From assembly GCF_014652275.1 (NCBI RefSeq), contig NZ_BMYM01000001.1:1054001-1118000 (forward strand): a DNA stretch of 64,000 nucleotides, read 5' to 3'. The notes beneath the pieces are model-generated. The model made no database searches, was not told the origin of the DNA, and worked only from the letters and a program-made list of their open reading frames with translations. Position 1 is the first letter of the stretch; each line of letters opens with the position of its first letter. Made by a program: the position numbers and the translations under genes. This document shows, piece by piece, positions 9,580-19,014 of the stretch. Origin of the DNA: Parahalioglobus pacificus (lineage in GTDB: Bacteria; Pseudomonadota; Gammaproteobacteria; Pseudomonadales; Halieaceae).

Positions 9580-11900
9580 TGCTCTTTATCCTGATGACGC
9601 ATTGGATTGGGCTTCTCGCTCTCTTTGAACAGCTTGAAGCGGCTGGCTTTGGGTTGGCGCGGCCAAGCGTTATCCGCGGTGTTAGCATCCGCTGTGCTGC
9701 GATACGGGTCAAACTCGATGCTGGTGATCTCTCTGTCCGCAATAAAGAGCTTGGTCACGCTCTGGGCATTGCGACGCCAGATCTCAGCCGGAATCACCAT
9801 CTCCTCGGTTTTGCCACCCGCGTAAGTGATACGCAGGGGCAGCGGCGTCACCAGTCCACCCACATTGTCAAAGCGCACGGTGTAGAAGTTCTTGTCAGCG
9901 GCCAGAAGGGCGCGTTCCTTATCGGTCAATGACTGCTGCAGTTTCTCGAACTGCGCGTAGTCGTAAGGTGTCACGTCAAACTCGTCATAGTCGGTGTAGA
10001 AGTCGCGCAGGTCGCGGTTACGATCCACCAGGGTCTCTACGTCGGCATTGCGCTGCTGCGACAAGGTAGGCTCCTTGCGCTCTTCTTCCTCGCGCTGCCA
10101 GGCCTTTTCCACATCGGGATTGCCCGTATCAACCTGATAGAGCGAGACATCGGCGATGCTGATATCGACATGCTCAGTACCGTAGAACCAGCCGCGCCAG
10201 AACCAGTCCAGGTCTACCGCAGAGGCATCTTCCATCGTGCGGAAGAAGTCCGCGGGCGTAGGACGCTTGAACATCCAACGCTGTGCAAACTCGCGGAAGG
10301 CATAATCGAACAGTTCACGCCCCATGATGCTTTCGCGCAGTATGTTCAGCGCAGTAGCCGGTTTGCCGTAGGCGTTATTGCCGAACTGATGGATCGTTTC
10401 CGAGTTGGTCATTATCGGAACCTGCGGGCTGCTGGTCATGTACTCGATAATGTTCTCAGGTTCGCCGCGGCGTGAGGGGTAGCCATCCTCCCACTCCTGC
10501 TCGGTGACGAATTGAAGGAAGGTGTTCATACCCTCATCCATCCAGGTCCACTGACGCTCATCGGAGTTCACAATCATGGGGAAGTAGTTATGACCCACCT
10601 CGTGAATGATGACAGAAATGAGGCCGTATTTACTGCGCTCCCAGGTTTTGTCACCGGCAACCTGGCGCACGTCCCAGTAGGTTTGGTCAGGGTAGGGGCG
10701 TGGTTTGTTGAACGTGATCATGGGGTATTCCATGCCGCCCACGGGGCCGTTCACCGAAATAGACACCGGGTAGGGATACTCAAAGGTGTAACGTGAGTAA
10801 ACCTCGATGGTGTGTGCAATGGCAGGCGTTGAGTACTGGCTCCAAAGGGGTTCCGCCTCGTTGGGGTACAAAGACATCGCCAACACGGTGCCACTGCCAC
10901 CATTGGGAACGGCTTGGGCGTCCCAAATGAACTTGCGCGAAGACGCAAAGGCGAAGTCGCGTACGTTTTCAGCAAAGAATCGCCAGGTCTTTTGGTCGCG
11001 ACTGCGGCTCTTCTCGTTCTGTTTGGCTTCCGCCGGCGTCACAATGAACAATTGCTCAGACGATGTCTGTGCGCGCTGGTAGCGTTCGAGCTGTGCGGCT
11101 GTCAGTACTTCATCGGCGTTTTGAAGCACACCGGTTGCCGTCACGATGTGATCTGCTGGCGCGGTGATTAAGACCTCAAAATCGCCCAGTTCCAGGGTGA
11201 ACTCGCCGTTGCCGAGAAATTGCTTGTTCTGCCACCCCTGATAGTCGGTGTAGGCGGCAATGCGGGGATACCACTGGGCAATTTCATACAGGTAGTTGTC
11301 GTCCGCTTCGAAGTATTCATACCCGCCTCGGGCGCTCACTGTAGTGGCATCGATAATGTTGTGGTCCCAATCGATACTGAAGGTGAACTGCGCAGCGGGT
11401 GCCAGAGGCTCAGGAAGTTCGATACGCATCATGGTCTTGTTGATGGTGTGCGCCAGGGGCTGACCATTCGCGTCTGTTACGGCGTCGATTTTGAAGCCGC
11501 CATCAAAATCCTGGCGCTCCAGCAAGTGCGCCATGGTGCCGTAGGGAAACTTGTCGAAGTTGGGCGCGGTGCGCGTGAGCATATCGTCCGAGTCGGGCTG
11601 GAAGCGATTCTGATCCAGTTGCACCCATAGGTATGTCAGCGTGTGGGGGCTGTTGTTGGTGTAGTCGATGGTGACCAGGCCATCGAGGCGCTGGCGTTTG
11701 TCGTCCAATGTGACTTCGATGCGGTAATCGGCCCGTTGCTGCCAGTAGTCAGGCCCGGGAGCGCCGCTGGCAAGGCGCGTCTCGGTGGGTGTGTTTAGCA
11801 AGTGCCCCAACTGGGCGAACTTCTCGGGGCCGGTGGTCGCTGCCAGAGCGGCACTTGAGAAAACCGAAGCAGCTATAATAATGTTTTTTAACAGAGACAT
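9558..11900 (-). CDS. secreted M1 family zinc metallopeptidase
   Basis: This is a 780-residue aminopeptidase-like enzyme with a signal peptide (IIIAASVFSSAALAA) and the zinc-binding signature HEVGHNYFPMIVNSDERQWTWMDEGMN, which gives HExxH followed 18 residues later by Glu. The preceding GGMEYPMITF segment is the GxMEN-like substrate loop in a variant form. The N-terminal beta-saddle domain is present (EVTLDDKRQRLDGLVTIDYTN). Such proteins digest peptides in the periplasm or outside the cell. The ATG at 11900 gives the signal peptide directly. It is followed, with a short overlap, by the DUF6702 gene. Confidence 0.93.
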   Translation of the reverse strand: MSLLKNIIIAASVFSSAALAATTGPEKFAQLGHLLNTPTETRLASGAPGPDYWQQRADYRIEVTLDDKRQRLDGLVTIDYTNNSPHTLTYLWVQLDQNRFQPDSDDMLTRTAPNFDKFPYGTMAHLLERQDFDGGFKIDAVTDANGQPLAHTINKTMMRIELPEPLAPAAQFTFSIDWDHNIIDATTVSARGGYEYFEADDNYLYEIAQWYPRIAAYTDYQGWQNKQFLGNGEFTLELGDFEVLITAPADHIVTATGVLQNADEVLTAAQLERYQRAQTSSEQLFIVTPAEAKQNEKSRSRDQKTWRFFAENVRDFAFASSRKFIWDAQAVPNGGSGTVLAMSLYPNEAEPLWSQYSTPAIAHTIEVYSRYTFEYPYPVSISVNGPVGGMEYPMITFNKPRPYPDQTYWDVRQVAGDKTWERSKYGLISVIIHEVGHNYFPMIVNSDERQWTWMDEGMNTFLQFVTEQEWEDGYPSRRGEPENIIEYMTSSPQVPIMTNSETIHQFGNNAYGKPATALNILRESIMGRELFDYAFREFAQRWMFKRPTPADFFRTMEDASAVDLDWFWRGWFYGTEHVDISIADVSLYQVDTGNPDVEKAWQREEEERKEPTLSQQRNADVETLVDRNRDLRDFYTDYDEFDVTPYDYAQFEKLQQSLTDKERALLAADKNFYTVRFDNVGGLVTPLPLRITYAGGKTEEMVIPAEIWRRNAQSVTKLFIADREITSIEFDPYRSTADANTADNAWPRQPKASRFKLFKESEKPNPMRHQDKEQWEQPIR

Positions 11901-11978
11901 AGAGGCTTTACTTAAAGTAAATATGAATTAGGCGAAGATCGCAGTATATCGGCTTTGATCCCGTGGGTCTCTCTGTTG

Positions 11979-13115
11979 TCAGAACGGATGGCCCAGGGTG
12001 AGATAAAAGGCAGAGTTGTCACTTTTACCCACCGCGTAGTCGGCTCTAAGCTCGAAGCCGGCCTCGGGCTTCAGCAGGTAGCTGATACCCACGCCGCCCG
12101 AGGGGTAGAGGTCGTCACCGCTGCCGCAATCCGAGACCGATTCGAACAGGCAGCCGACTCCCGCGAAAACATTGGCACCCCAACGCCCGGTGAGGCTGAA
12201 GCGCGCGTCAACATCCAGGTGTGTGTAGTTCTCAGCAAGGTAATTGCCACGTGTGTACCCACGAAGTCTCACCGACGAAAAACCGCCCAGCGGCGCATCA
12301 TGGGTGAATCGGCTATAGGACTGAAGCGCAATGACGTGGCTTCCAACGGGCTGGTAGTGACTGAAATCCACGTTATAGGCGTCGAATGACTCATCACCGC
12401 CCAGGCTCTCCCTGTAGGCTGTGTTATGCAGGCTCAAGCGCTGTCCGCGGTGGGGGTTTCGAATGTTGTCGCGGGAGTCATACTCAACCGCCAGGCCAAT
12501 GCCGTTAGAATCGAAACCGACCAGGCCAATCTGCTCCAGGATGCCACCCAGCAAGCCATCTGCGCCGATCGCATAATTGCTGGATAAGGCCTGAACACCG
12601 AGATACCAGTGCTCAGACAGGCCATAAAAGTAGCGCGCGGCAAACGCGGTCAGGTCATCCTCGGTTCGCGCGGGCAGCCCGGTTCCGAGGAAGTCATCGT
12701 AGTCATTGCGAATCACGCCGTTGATGCCGCCCAACTGAACCCTGTGACGGTTGCTGTCCCAGTACAGGTCCGAGAACCCTCCGAGCATCCAAGAGTCGGT
12801 ATCGCTGTAGTTCCCGAAGGCTACGACCAGTGAATCTTTGGACAGCTCATCGATTTTGAAGATATAGCCTGCAACGGCACCGGCGGTAGTGCCAAGTTTG
12901 GGATCGCTACTCAGAGTTGGCGTCAGTAGCCAGGGGCTGTCCGGGTCGAGGAAGGTCCCACCGGCTTCCTCATCAGCGGCGGTTGCCACGCCCAATGGGC
13001 CCAGGAGAAAAATAGCGGCCAATGCGATAACGGCCCAGATGCCCGGCGCTGGCAAGGTGTTCCGAAATAAAAGTGGCTGGGCGCGCATTCGTTTGGTCCC
13101 GGAAAAAGTCGGCAT
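11979..13115 (-). CDS. BamA/TamA-superfamily outer-membrane beta-barrel protein (surface antigen domain)
   Basis: This 378-residue protein has an N-terminal hydrophobic export signal (about residues 27-46) and then a beta-barrel made of alternating strands. It ends in phenylalanine (LTLGHPF), the usual signal for outer-membrane insertion. The motif VRLRGYTRGNY (near residue 285) is the family's conserved loop-6 V/IRGY/F signature. It lacks the POTRA domains of true BamA, so it is a short stand-alone barrel of unknown substrate. Several in-frame starts are possible; the first ATG is used because none has a clear ribosome site. Confidence 0.85.
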   Translation of the reverse strand: MPTFSGTKRMRAQPLLFRNTLPAPGIWAVIALAAIFLLGPLGVATAADEEAGGTFLDPDSPWLLTPTLSSDPKLGTTAGAVAGYIFKIDELSKDSLVVAFGNYSDTDSWMLGGFSDLYWDSNRHRVQLGGINGVIRNDYDDFLGTGLPARTEDDLTAFAARYFYGLSEHWYLGVQALSSNYAIGADGLLGGILEQIGLVGFDSNGIGLAVEYDSRDNIRNPHRGQRLSLHNTAYRESLGGDESFDAYNVDFSHYQPVGSHVIALQSYSRFTHDAPLGGFSSVRLRGYTRGNYLAENYTHLDVDARFSLTGRWGANVFAGVGCLFESVSDCGSGDDLYPSGGVGISYLLKPEAGFELRADYAVGKSDNSAFYLTLGHPF

Positions 13116-13234
13116 GGTAGCCGGATAACATCGTCACGTGAATCGGCGAGCCTAACTCACTGCACACGCCGTGATTCGATGTTCTGCGCTAACCCCTGGT
13201 AAGTGTTAGGCTTTCGGGCTTCGGGGAGGAGCAC

Positions 13235-14404
13235 ATGCAACGCATAAGAATGGGCATGGTCGGTGGCGGTGAAGGTGCCTTTATAGGTGCCATTCATCGC
13301 ATGGCGGCAGCACTGGACGGGGAAGTGGAACTGGTGTGCGGTGCATTCAGCCAATCGCCAGACAAGGCTCAGCGTTCCGCCACCACATTAGGGATTCCGA
13401 CTGATCGGGGCTACCCGGACTACATCACTATGCTGGATGCGGAAGCGGCGCGACCGGATGATCAGCGCATGCAGTTTGTGGCCATTGTGACCCCCAATGA
13501 CACGCATTTCCCCATTGCCTCTGCGGCACTGGCGCGTGGGTTTCACGTGCTGTCCGACAAGCCCGCAACCCTGGATTTTCAGCAGGCGAGGGCGCTGGCG
13601 CAGGCGGTGCGAGAAAGCGGTCTGTGCTACGGCATTACCCATACCTATACCGGCTACCCGATGGTTCGAGAGGCAAGGGCGCGCATAAAGGCCGGGGAGT
13701 TGGGGGGCATACGCAAGGTGCTGGTGGATTACTCCCAGGGCTGGTTGGCGAATCACGGAGAAGAAATTACCAACAAGCAGGCGCAGTGGCGGCTTGATCC
13801 CGAACGAGCCGGGGCCAGCTGCTGCATGGGCGACATTGGTGTACACGCGGCGAATCTGGCGGAGTACGTCAGCGGGCAGCAAATCACTGCGCTGTGCTCT
13901 GATCTCAGGGCCACCGTGAGCGGTCGCGCTCTGGATGATGACGGTGCAGCACTGCTTAAGTTTGACGGGGGCGCACGCGGCGTTCTTAACGCGAGCCAGA
14001 TTGCGACGGGGGAGGAGAACAATCTCGTTATTCGCGTCTATGGAGAGCGCGGTGGACTCGAGTGGCGGCAGCAGGAGCCCAACACGCTGTGGCTGCGCTG
14101 GCCAGACCAACCGCATCAGCAGCTGCGTGCAGGCGCTGAATACCTGAGTGCCGGGGCACAAACCGCAACGCGCACGCCTATGGGCCACCCGGAGGGCTAC
14201 ATTGAAGCCTTCGCCAACATTTATCGCGAGTTCGCCGCGTGCGTGCGCTCTCACAACAATCAAAGAATCCCGCCAGAGGAAGCCAGCGATCTGCCTGGCA
14301 TAGCCATGGCGCTGCGCGGTATGGCGTTTATAGAAACGGCCGTTAACGCCAGTCTTAGCGAGCAGAAATGGCATGACATACCTACCTTGGAGGACAGCCA
14401 CTGA
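13235..14404 (+). CDS. Gfo/Idh/MocA family NAD(P)-dependent oxidoreductase
   Basis: This is a cytoplasmic sugar or inositol dehydrogenase-type enzyme of 389 residues. The N-terminal Rossmann motif is VGGGEGAFIGAIH (residues 8-20). The conserved dinucleotide loop HVLSDKPATLDF carries the EKP-like signature (here DKP), and the C-terminal alpha/beta domain has MGDIGVHAANLAEYVSG, with the family's catalytic Asp-x-x-x-His. A strong ribosome site (GGGGAGGAG) precedes the ATG. The stop overlaps the start of the next gene (TGATG), so it is translationally coupled to the isomerase. The exact sugar cannot be told from sequence. Confidence 0.93.
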   Translation: MQRIRMGMVGGGEGAFIGAIHRMAAALDGEVELVCGAFSQSPDKAQRSATTLGIPTDRGYPDYITMLDAEAARPDDQRMQFVAIVTPNDTHFPIASAALARGFHVLSDKPATLDFQQARALAQAVRESGLCYGITHTYTGYPMVREARARIKAGELGGIRKVLVDYSQGWLANHGEEITNKQAQWRLDPERAGASCCMGDIGVHAANLAEYVSGQQITALCSDLRATVSGRALDDDGAALLKFDGGARGVLNASQIATGEENNLVIRVYGERGGLEWRQQEPNTLWLRWPDQPHQQLRAGAEYLSAGAQTATRTPMGHPEGYIEAFANIYREFAACVRSHNNQRIPPEEASDLPGIAMALRGMAFIETAVNASLSEQKWHDIPTLEDSH

Positions 14405-15453
14405 TGAAAGGGCCCGCTATTTTTTTAGCGCAGTTTGCAGACGACGCGCCTCCGTTTAATGACCTTGCAAGCATCGCCAGTTGGGCGGCGGGTATGGGCT
14501 ATCGCGGCATTCAAGTCCCCACCTGGGAAAGCAACCTGTTTGATCTGAAGCAGGCGGCCGAGAGCCGTGATTATTGCGACGAGGTCAAAGGCGTTTGCAG
14601 TGCGGCGGGGGTCGAGATCAGTGAATTGTCCACGCACCTGCAGGGGCAGCTGGTTGCGGTGCATCCCGCCTTCGACGAGCAGTTTGATAACTTCGCACCC
14701 GCCGAGGTGCGCGGTAATCCCGAAGCCCGCCAGGCATGGGCTGTGGAGCAGCTGATGCTAGCGACGAAAGCCAGTGCCAATCTTGGTCTGAATGCACACG
14801 CCACGTTTTCGGGGGCGCTACTTTGGCATACCTTTTATCCGTGGCCGCAACGACCACCCGGACTGGTTGAGGCAGGCTTTGAAGAGCTCGCGACGCGATG
14901 GCGCCCTATATTAGACGCCTTTGATGATGTGGGTGTGGATGTGTGTTACGAAATCCATCCCGGGGAAGACTTGCACGATGGCGTCACCTTTGAGCGGTTT
15001 CTTGCTGCGACTGGCAATCATCCGCGCTGCAATATTTTGTATGACCCCAGCCATTTCCTGCTGCAACAGCTCGACTACGCGCAGTTCATCGACATCTATC
15101 ACGAGCGCATCAAGATGTTTCATGTGAAGGATGCAGAGTTCAACCCCAATGGCCGCAGCGGCATCTATGGTGGTTATCAGGACTGGGTGGATCGCCCCAG
15201 TCGTTTCCGCTCGCTGGGCGATGGGCAGATCGATTTCCGGCGAATCTTCAGTTTGCTGACGCAGCACGGCTATGAAGGCTGGGCAGTGCTGGAATGGGAG
15301 TGTTGTCTGAAGCATCCAGAGGACGGAGCCCGGGAGGGTGCTGCGTTTATTGCGGATCATATGATTCGCACCACCGAAAAAGCCTTCGACGATTTCGCCG
15401 GCGGCGATCAAGACCCTGAAAGTCTGAGGCGCATGCTGGGACTCGCACGCTAG
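14404..15453 (+). CDS. sugar phosphate isomerase/epimerase (xylose isomerase-like TIM barrel)
   Basis: This is a 349-residue protein of the AP-endonuclease-2/xylose isomerase-like superfamily. Metal-binding positions are visible in CYEIHPGEDLHDG (Glu, near residue 182), YDPSHF (Asp and His, near residue 217), FHVKDAEF (His and Asp, near residue 240) and AVLEWECC (Glu, near residue 299). Members isomerise or epimerise sugars, inosose or sugar acids. It overlaps the oxidoreductase before it and is followed by a sugar-type transporter, so the three genes probably take up and process one carbohydrate. Confidence 0.92.
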   Translation: MKGPAIFLAQFADDAPPFNDLASIASWAAGMGYRGIQVPTWESNLFDLKQAAESRDYCDEVKGVCSAAGVEISELSTHLQGQLVAVHPAFDEQFDNFAPAEVRGNPEARQAWAVEQLMLATKASANLGLNAHATFSGALLWHTFYPWPQRPPGLVEAGFEELATRWRPILDAFDDVGVDVCYEIHPGEDLHDGVTFERFLAATGNHPRCNILYDPSHFLLQQLDYAQFIDIYHERIKMFHVKDAEFNPNGRSGIYGGYQDWVDRPSRFRSLGDGQIDFRRIFSLLTQHGYEGWAVLEWECCLKHPEDGAREGAAFIADHMIRTTEKAFDDFAGGDQDPESLRRMLGLAR

Positions 15454-15501
15454 AACGCAACGACCGCGATAAAAACAATAACGACAACAAATGGGCTTGG
15501 T

Positions 15502-16785
15502 ATGACCGACACGGGAATCGATCGCAAACGGCTTTACTTCATCGGCAACCTTTCGATTTTCATGATCGGGCTGGGTTTTGCCGTTCGCGCCACCATCGCG
15601 CCAGACCTGCAAGCCGATATCTACATACCTATCGATGCAGCGACGTCAGCTACGCGTCTTGGCGAGGCACTCGGCGTTACATTCACGGGCTTTGCATTGA
15701 CCCTGTTGTTCGGCAGCGCGCTGGTGGACCGCATGGGCATGAAAGCGATGTTGTTGCTGTCAGCCCTTGGGTATCTGGCAGGTTCCCTGGGACTGTTCGT
15801 CGCAACGCTGATGCCACCTTCTGGCACCGTGGAGACCATCGTCATGATCAGCCTGCTGCTGACTGGCCTGGGTTGGGGTGCGGTAGAGGCGGCCTCCAAC
15901 CCGATGATCGCGGCGCTCTATCCCGATGAGAAAACGCACAGGCTGAACATACTGCACGCCTGGTGGCCGGCGGGTATCGTTGTGGGTGGACTTGCGGGCG
16001 TGGGGCTGACACAGGCAGAACTGGCCTGGGAGCTGAATCTACTATTGCTGGTATTGCCGTCTCTGTTGATGGCCGTGCTTGTGGCTACTTCGGCATTCCC
16101 TGTTACCGAGCGCGTGGCCAGCGGTGCCAGCTATGCCGATATGCTGCGCGAACTGATTCGCCGGCCGCTGTTCTGGGTGTTTTGGGCCTGCATGTTCCTC
16201 ACGGCTGCAGCAGAACTGGCACCCGGGCAATGGGTGAATATAGCGCTATCTAACATCGTGGGCATGCAAGGCATTCTTTTGTTGGTGTATGTAAGTGCCT
16301 TGATGTTTGTCATGCGCCATTTCGCCGGGCCCATCGTCAGTCGCATTTCATCGGTAGGGCTGATGTTTGTGAGTTGCCTGGCGGCCGCTGCCGGGCTTTA
16401 CCTGCTGAGCCTTGCCAACACACCGGCATTGGCATTTGCCGCTGCCACGGTATGGGGCATTGGCGTTTGCTACCTGTGGCCGACCATGTTGGGTATTGTC
16501 GCAGAGCGCTTCCCCACAGGCGGCGCACTGGCCATGGGCTTAATGGGCTTTGCAGGCGGCATGTCGATTCAGTTCGTGCTGCCTAGAATGGGCGCGATCT
16601 TCGATGCGGCAAAACTGGAAGCCGCAGGTGGTGCCGAGCAGCTCGCTGGGCTGTCACCTGATGCGATGGCAGAGGTAGTTCGTTACGCGTCCGTAGAATC
16701 TTTTCAGTCAGTAGCAGTGGTGCCGCTGGTGCTCTTGCCGGTTTTTGCCATTATCGCGATAGTCGATAAGCGAAAGTCGGCTTAA
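15502..16785 (+). CDS. MFS transporter
   Basis: This is a 427-residue inner-membrane protein with about twelve hydrophobic segments and the MFS A-motif region in GSALVDRMGMKAML (between helices 2 and 3). It lies 48 bases after the sugar isomerase on the same strand. It most likely imports the substrate handled by the oxidoreductase and isomerase. The N-terminus is short and non-cleaved, with LYFIGNLSIFMIGLGFAV as the first helix. Substrate is unknown. Confidence 0.92.
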   Translation: MTDTGIDRKRLYFIGNLSIFMIGLGFAVRATIAPDLQADIYIPIDAATSATRLGEALGVTFTGFALTLLFGSALVDRMGMKAMLLLSALGYLAGSLGLFVATLMPPSGTVETIVMISLLLTGLGWGAVEAASNPMIAALYPDEKTHRLNILHAWWPAGIVVGGLAGVGLTQAELAWELNLLLLVLPSLLMAVLVATSAFPVTERVASGASYADMLRELIRRPLFWVFWACMFLTAAAELAPGQWVNIALSNIVGMQGILLLVYVSALMFVMRHFAGPIVSRISSVGLMFVSCLAAAAGLYLLSLANTPALAFAAATVWGIGVCYLWPTMLGIVAERFPTGGALAMGLMGFAGGMSIQFVLPRMGAIFDAAKLEAAGGAEQLAGLSPDAMAEVVRYASVESFQSVAVVPLVLLPVFAIIAIVDKRKSA

Positions 16786-16815
16786 ACTATTTCTAAAAAA
16801 TCATCGGGGGATGAC

Positions 16816-17385
16816 ATGAGCACATCAATCAACGGCGTAGATTATGGCCCGCTATTTCAGCTATTAGGTAAGTGGTGGGGTGACAGAGGTTTGGATCTGT
16901 CGCCAGAGCCCGATGGCGAAGACAAGAATGCCTACTACGATGAAATCGAGTTCACGCCTGCCGGCGCGGCTGAAAACGCCGAGGAGCAGAACCTTGTCTG
17001 TGTTCAATACCGTCAGGTAGTGCGCAAGCGCAAGAACGGCAAAATCTTTCATGACCAGATTGGCCACTGGATGTTCGAGCCGTCTACCGGCCTTTTGATG
17101 CACTCCCTGAGCATCCCTCGGGGCGTTTGCGTGCTCGCCGGTGGCGCCATTAGCGACGAAGGGGCGGGGCAACGATTTAAGGTACAGGCAACCGCCGGGG
17201 ATGAAACCTTTGGTGTTGTGCAGTCGCCGTTTATGGTGGAGAAAGCCAAGACCACCGCGTTCTCTATGAGCCTGCTGGTCGACGGGGATGAGCTGTCGTA
17301 CCGCGAAGTGACCTCCCTCGACATATACGGGCGCGCCTTCGAACATGTCGACGAGGCAACACTGCAACGTATTGTCTACGACTAA
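16816..17385 (+). CDS. nitrobindin-like heme-binding beta-barrel domain protein (FABP/THAP4-like)
   Basis: This is a 189-residue protein of the lipocalin-like nitrobindin group. The N-terminal signature LGKWWGDRGLDL fits the family's GxWxGxG motif, followed by antiparallel strands and a C-terminal YREVTSLDIYGRAFEHVDEATLQR segment. Characterised relatives bind ferric heme or small hydrophobic ligands. A ribosome site, GGGGGA, precedes the ATG. It lies 30 bases after the MFS gene and may belong to the same transcript. Ligand and role here are not known. Confidence 0.82.
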   Translation: MSTSINGVDYGPLFQLLGKWWGDRGLDLSPEPDGEDKNAYYDEIEFTPAGAAENAEEQNLVCVQYRQVVRKRKNGKIFHDQIGHWMFEPSTGLLMHSLSIPRGVCVLAGGAISDEGAGQRFKVQATAGDETFGVVQSPFMVEKAKTTAFSMSLLVDGDELSYREVTSLDIYGRAFEHVDEATLQRIVYD

Positions 17386-17457
17386 GGTGGGCAGTGAATC
17401 CCCACAATACGAGGACAAAGACGCTGGCATCAACGGTGATGCACTATTTGGCACGTG

Positions 17458-18267
17458 TTAGAAAAGAACGAGCATCCTGGATTCCATGCTTTCACGGGGC
17501 GGCGCATTGAGCGGCGCAGTAGCGTCTTCAAACGCCGTGTGAATGGCGCGTTTGGCCGCACCACCTGGCTGACTATCGTAGGTCTTGATGAGTAGCGCCT
17601 CGTCGAATCTCAACTGCGGATAAAAGTACCACCGCTGATCCGCTCGATATGTGACCAGTTCCAGCTCACCAATCCGATCTGCAGTACGACGCTCCGCCGC
17701 TATCACGTTGTCTTCGACGACCGTTTGCGCATCGCAGCAGGCGAGGGGAGAGCGCATGACCGTCCCGTTAATGGATCGCCAGAGGTTTACAATCATAAAG
17801 CGCTTGTCTTTGTACTCGTCCAAAACTTCAGCGCCCAGAATCTCACCCAAGCGCTTGTGCGCTGAGCTTTCCGTGTAATCATTGTGAATTAACGCCGTGG
17901 CCTCACGCGTTTGCTGCTGCCCACGTATCTGCGCGGAGTCAGAGCGGTGAGTATGATCGAACACCATGAGCTGCTTGCCACCGGTAGCTGCCAAAACCAA
18001 TTGCCGCAGCTCTTCTTCATAGTCTGCCAGCTGATCTGCCAGTGCGTAAAAATCATCGACTGCCGTATTGTGGTTTACTAGGCTAAAACCTTCGCGTTCC
18101 AGTGATGGGGTAGGGGCGAGTTCTCTGGCGTTGAAGACATCCACCCTTCTGTCATCGAAGGGCACATTGATATCCAGCTGTGCATTTGCGCCTGCAGTTG
18201 ACGCGTTGTAGACCACGGGCTGATCAGGTGGCGCGATATAGCGTAATGACGCGGTGACTGACTGCAT
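17458..18267 (-). CDS. CmcJ/NvfI family oxidoreductase (Fe(II)/2-oxoglutarate-type)
   Basis: This is a 269-residue protein resembling the cephamycin methoxylation subunit CmcJ and fungal AsaB/NvfI proteins. Sequence marks include the possible iron ligands His and Asp in TALIHNDYTESS, the conserved NLWRSINGTVMRSPLACCDA block and the C-terminal His/Arg region KRAIHTAFEDATAP. Relatives are found both in natural-product clusters and as lone genes. It stands alone on the - strand, convergent with the nitrobindin-like gene. No other biosynthetic genes are close, so its substrate cannot be guessed. Confidence 0.85.
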   Translation of the reverse strand: MQSVTASLRYIAPPDQPVVYNASTAGANAQLDINVPFDDRRVDVFNARELAPTPSLEREGFSLVNHNTAVDDFYALADQLADYEEELRQLVLAATGGKQLMVFDHTHRSDSAQIRGQQQTREATALIHNDYTESSAHKRLGEILGAEVLDEYKDKRFMIVNLWRSINGTVMRSPLACCDAQTVVEDNVIAAERRTADRIGELELVTYRADQRWYFYPQLRFDEALLIKTYDSQPGGAAKRAIHTAFEDATAPLNAPPRESMESRMLVLF

Positions 18268-18397
18268 GCTTGTCTGACCTCAACCTGAATAAAAGCTAAA
18301 ACTTAACCTGTTACGTGCCATTTCGCACTATTGCGCACCTCATCTGTACCATGGCGCGCCGCGTAACATACGAACAGTGACTGGGGAAATGATGCCG

Positions 18398-18700
18398 ATG
18401 ATGTACGAACCCGTATCGCAATCTGATCTCGTCAACCTAGAATCGCGTGGGTGGCGGGTGGTGGATGACAAGCTCAGGAAAAAGTTCGTATTTGCCGACT
18501 TCGTCGAAGCGTTCGGATTCATGGCCAGCGCCGCATTGGTAGCAGAGCGCCTGAATCATCACCCGGAGTGGTCAAATATTTACAACAAGCTAGACGTTGT
18601 TCTGACTACCCACGACGCTGGCGGATTAACCAGTTCCGATGTGCTACTCGCTGAAGCCATGGAAGACCTGGTTAGAGCTGGCGGAAAAGTGCCGCAGTAG
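18398..18700 (+). CDS. 4a-hydroxytetrahydrobiopterin dehydratase (PCD/DCoH family)
   Basis: This is a pterin-4a-carbinolamine dehydratase of about 100 residues, which regenerates the pterin cofactor after aromatic hydroxylation. The family motif is plain: [21 protein letters not shown], with the catalytic His-His pair, followed by [13 protein letters not shown]. Several starts are possible between a GTG at 18377 and ATGs at 18389, 18398 and 18401. The ATG at 18398 was chosen because a GGGGA lies about ten bases upstream. No aromatic amino-acid hydroxylase gene is beside it. Confidence 0.92.
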   Translation: MMYEPVSQSDLVNLESRGWRVVDDKLRKKFVFADFVEAFGFMASAALVAERLNHHPEWSNIYNKLDVVLTTHDAGGLTSSDVLLAEAMEDLVRAGGKVPQ

Positions 18701-19014
18701 TCCCGAAACATCCCGCGACCGCGCCCCCAAGGGAAAAGTGTGGATTGGCAGTGCATACGATTACTGTGGCGACAGACATATACCCCGTATCGGAGACGTG
18801 CGAGTTTTAGGCTGAACTGATGTTGCGCCTAGTATCAGCGCGCACACTTACCTATAGCGACACAATGGGCACACAGCTGGAGTGGAAAACTCTTGGTGGG
18901 AGCGGCCCCTGCGTCAAAGGGCCAAAGCAACGTTTTTCGTGCCGTTTAGGTGCGCGTCTATCGTGGAGTAGCTGCCTGCTGTATGCCGATATCGAAACAA
19001 TCGCTTACGCTGTC
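18701..19014. other. intergenic stretch, no gene recognised
   Basis: This 314-base gap lies between the pterin dehydratase and the convergent membrane-protein gene. An open frame from 18820 exists, but its product is low-complexity and extends antisense into the next gene. It has no ribosome site and no recognisable domain. I see nothing else here. Confidence 0.5.

Noticed and set aside
13388-15612. Long antisense open frames over the oxidoreductase and isomerase genes
   Set aside because: They are antisense to well-supported genes in GC-rich DNA and have no domain or ribosome site.
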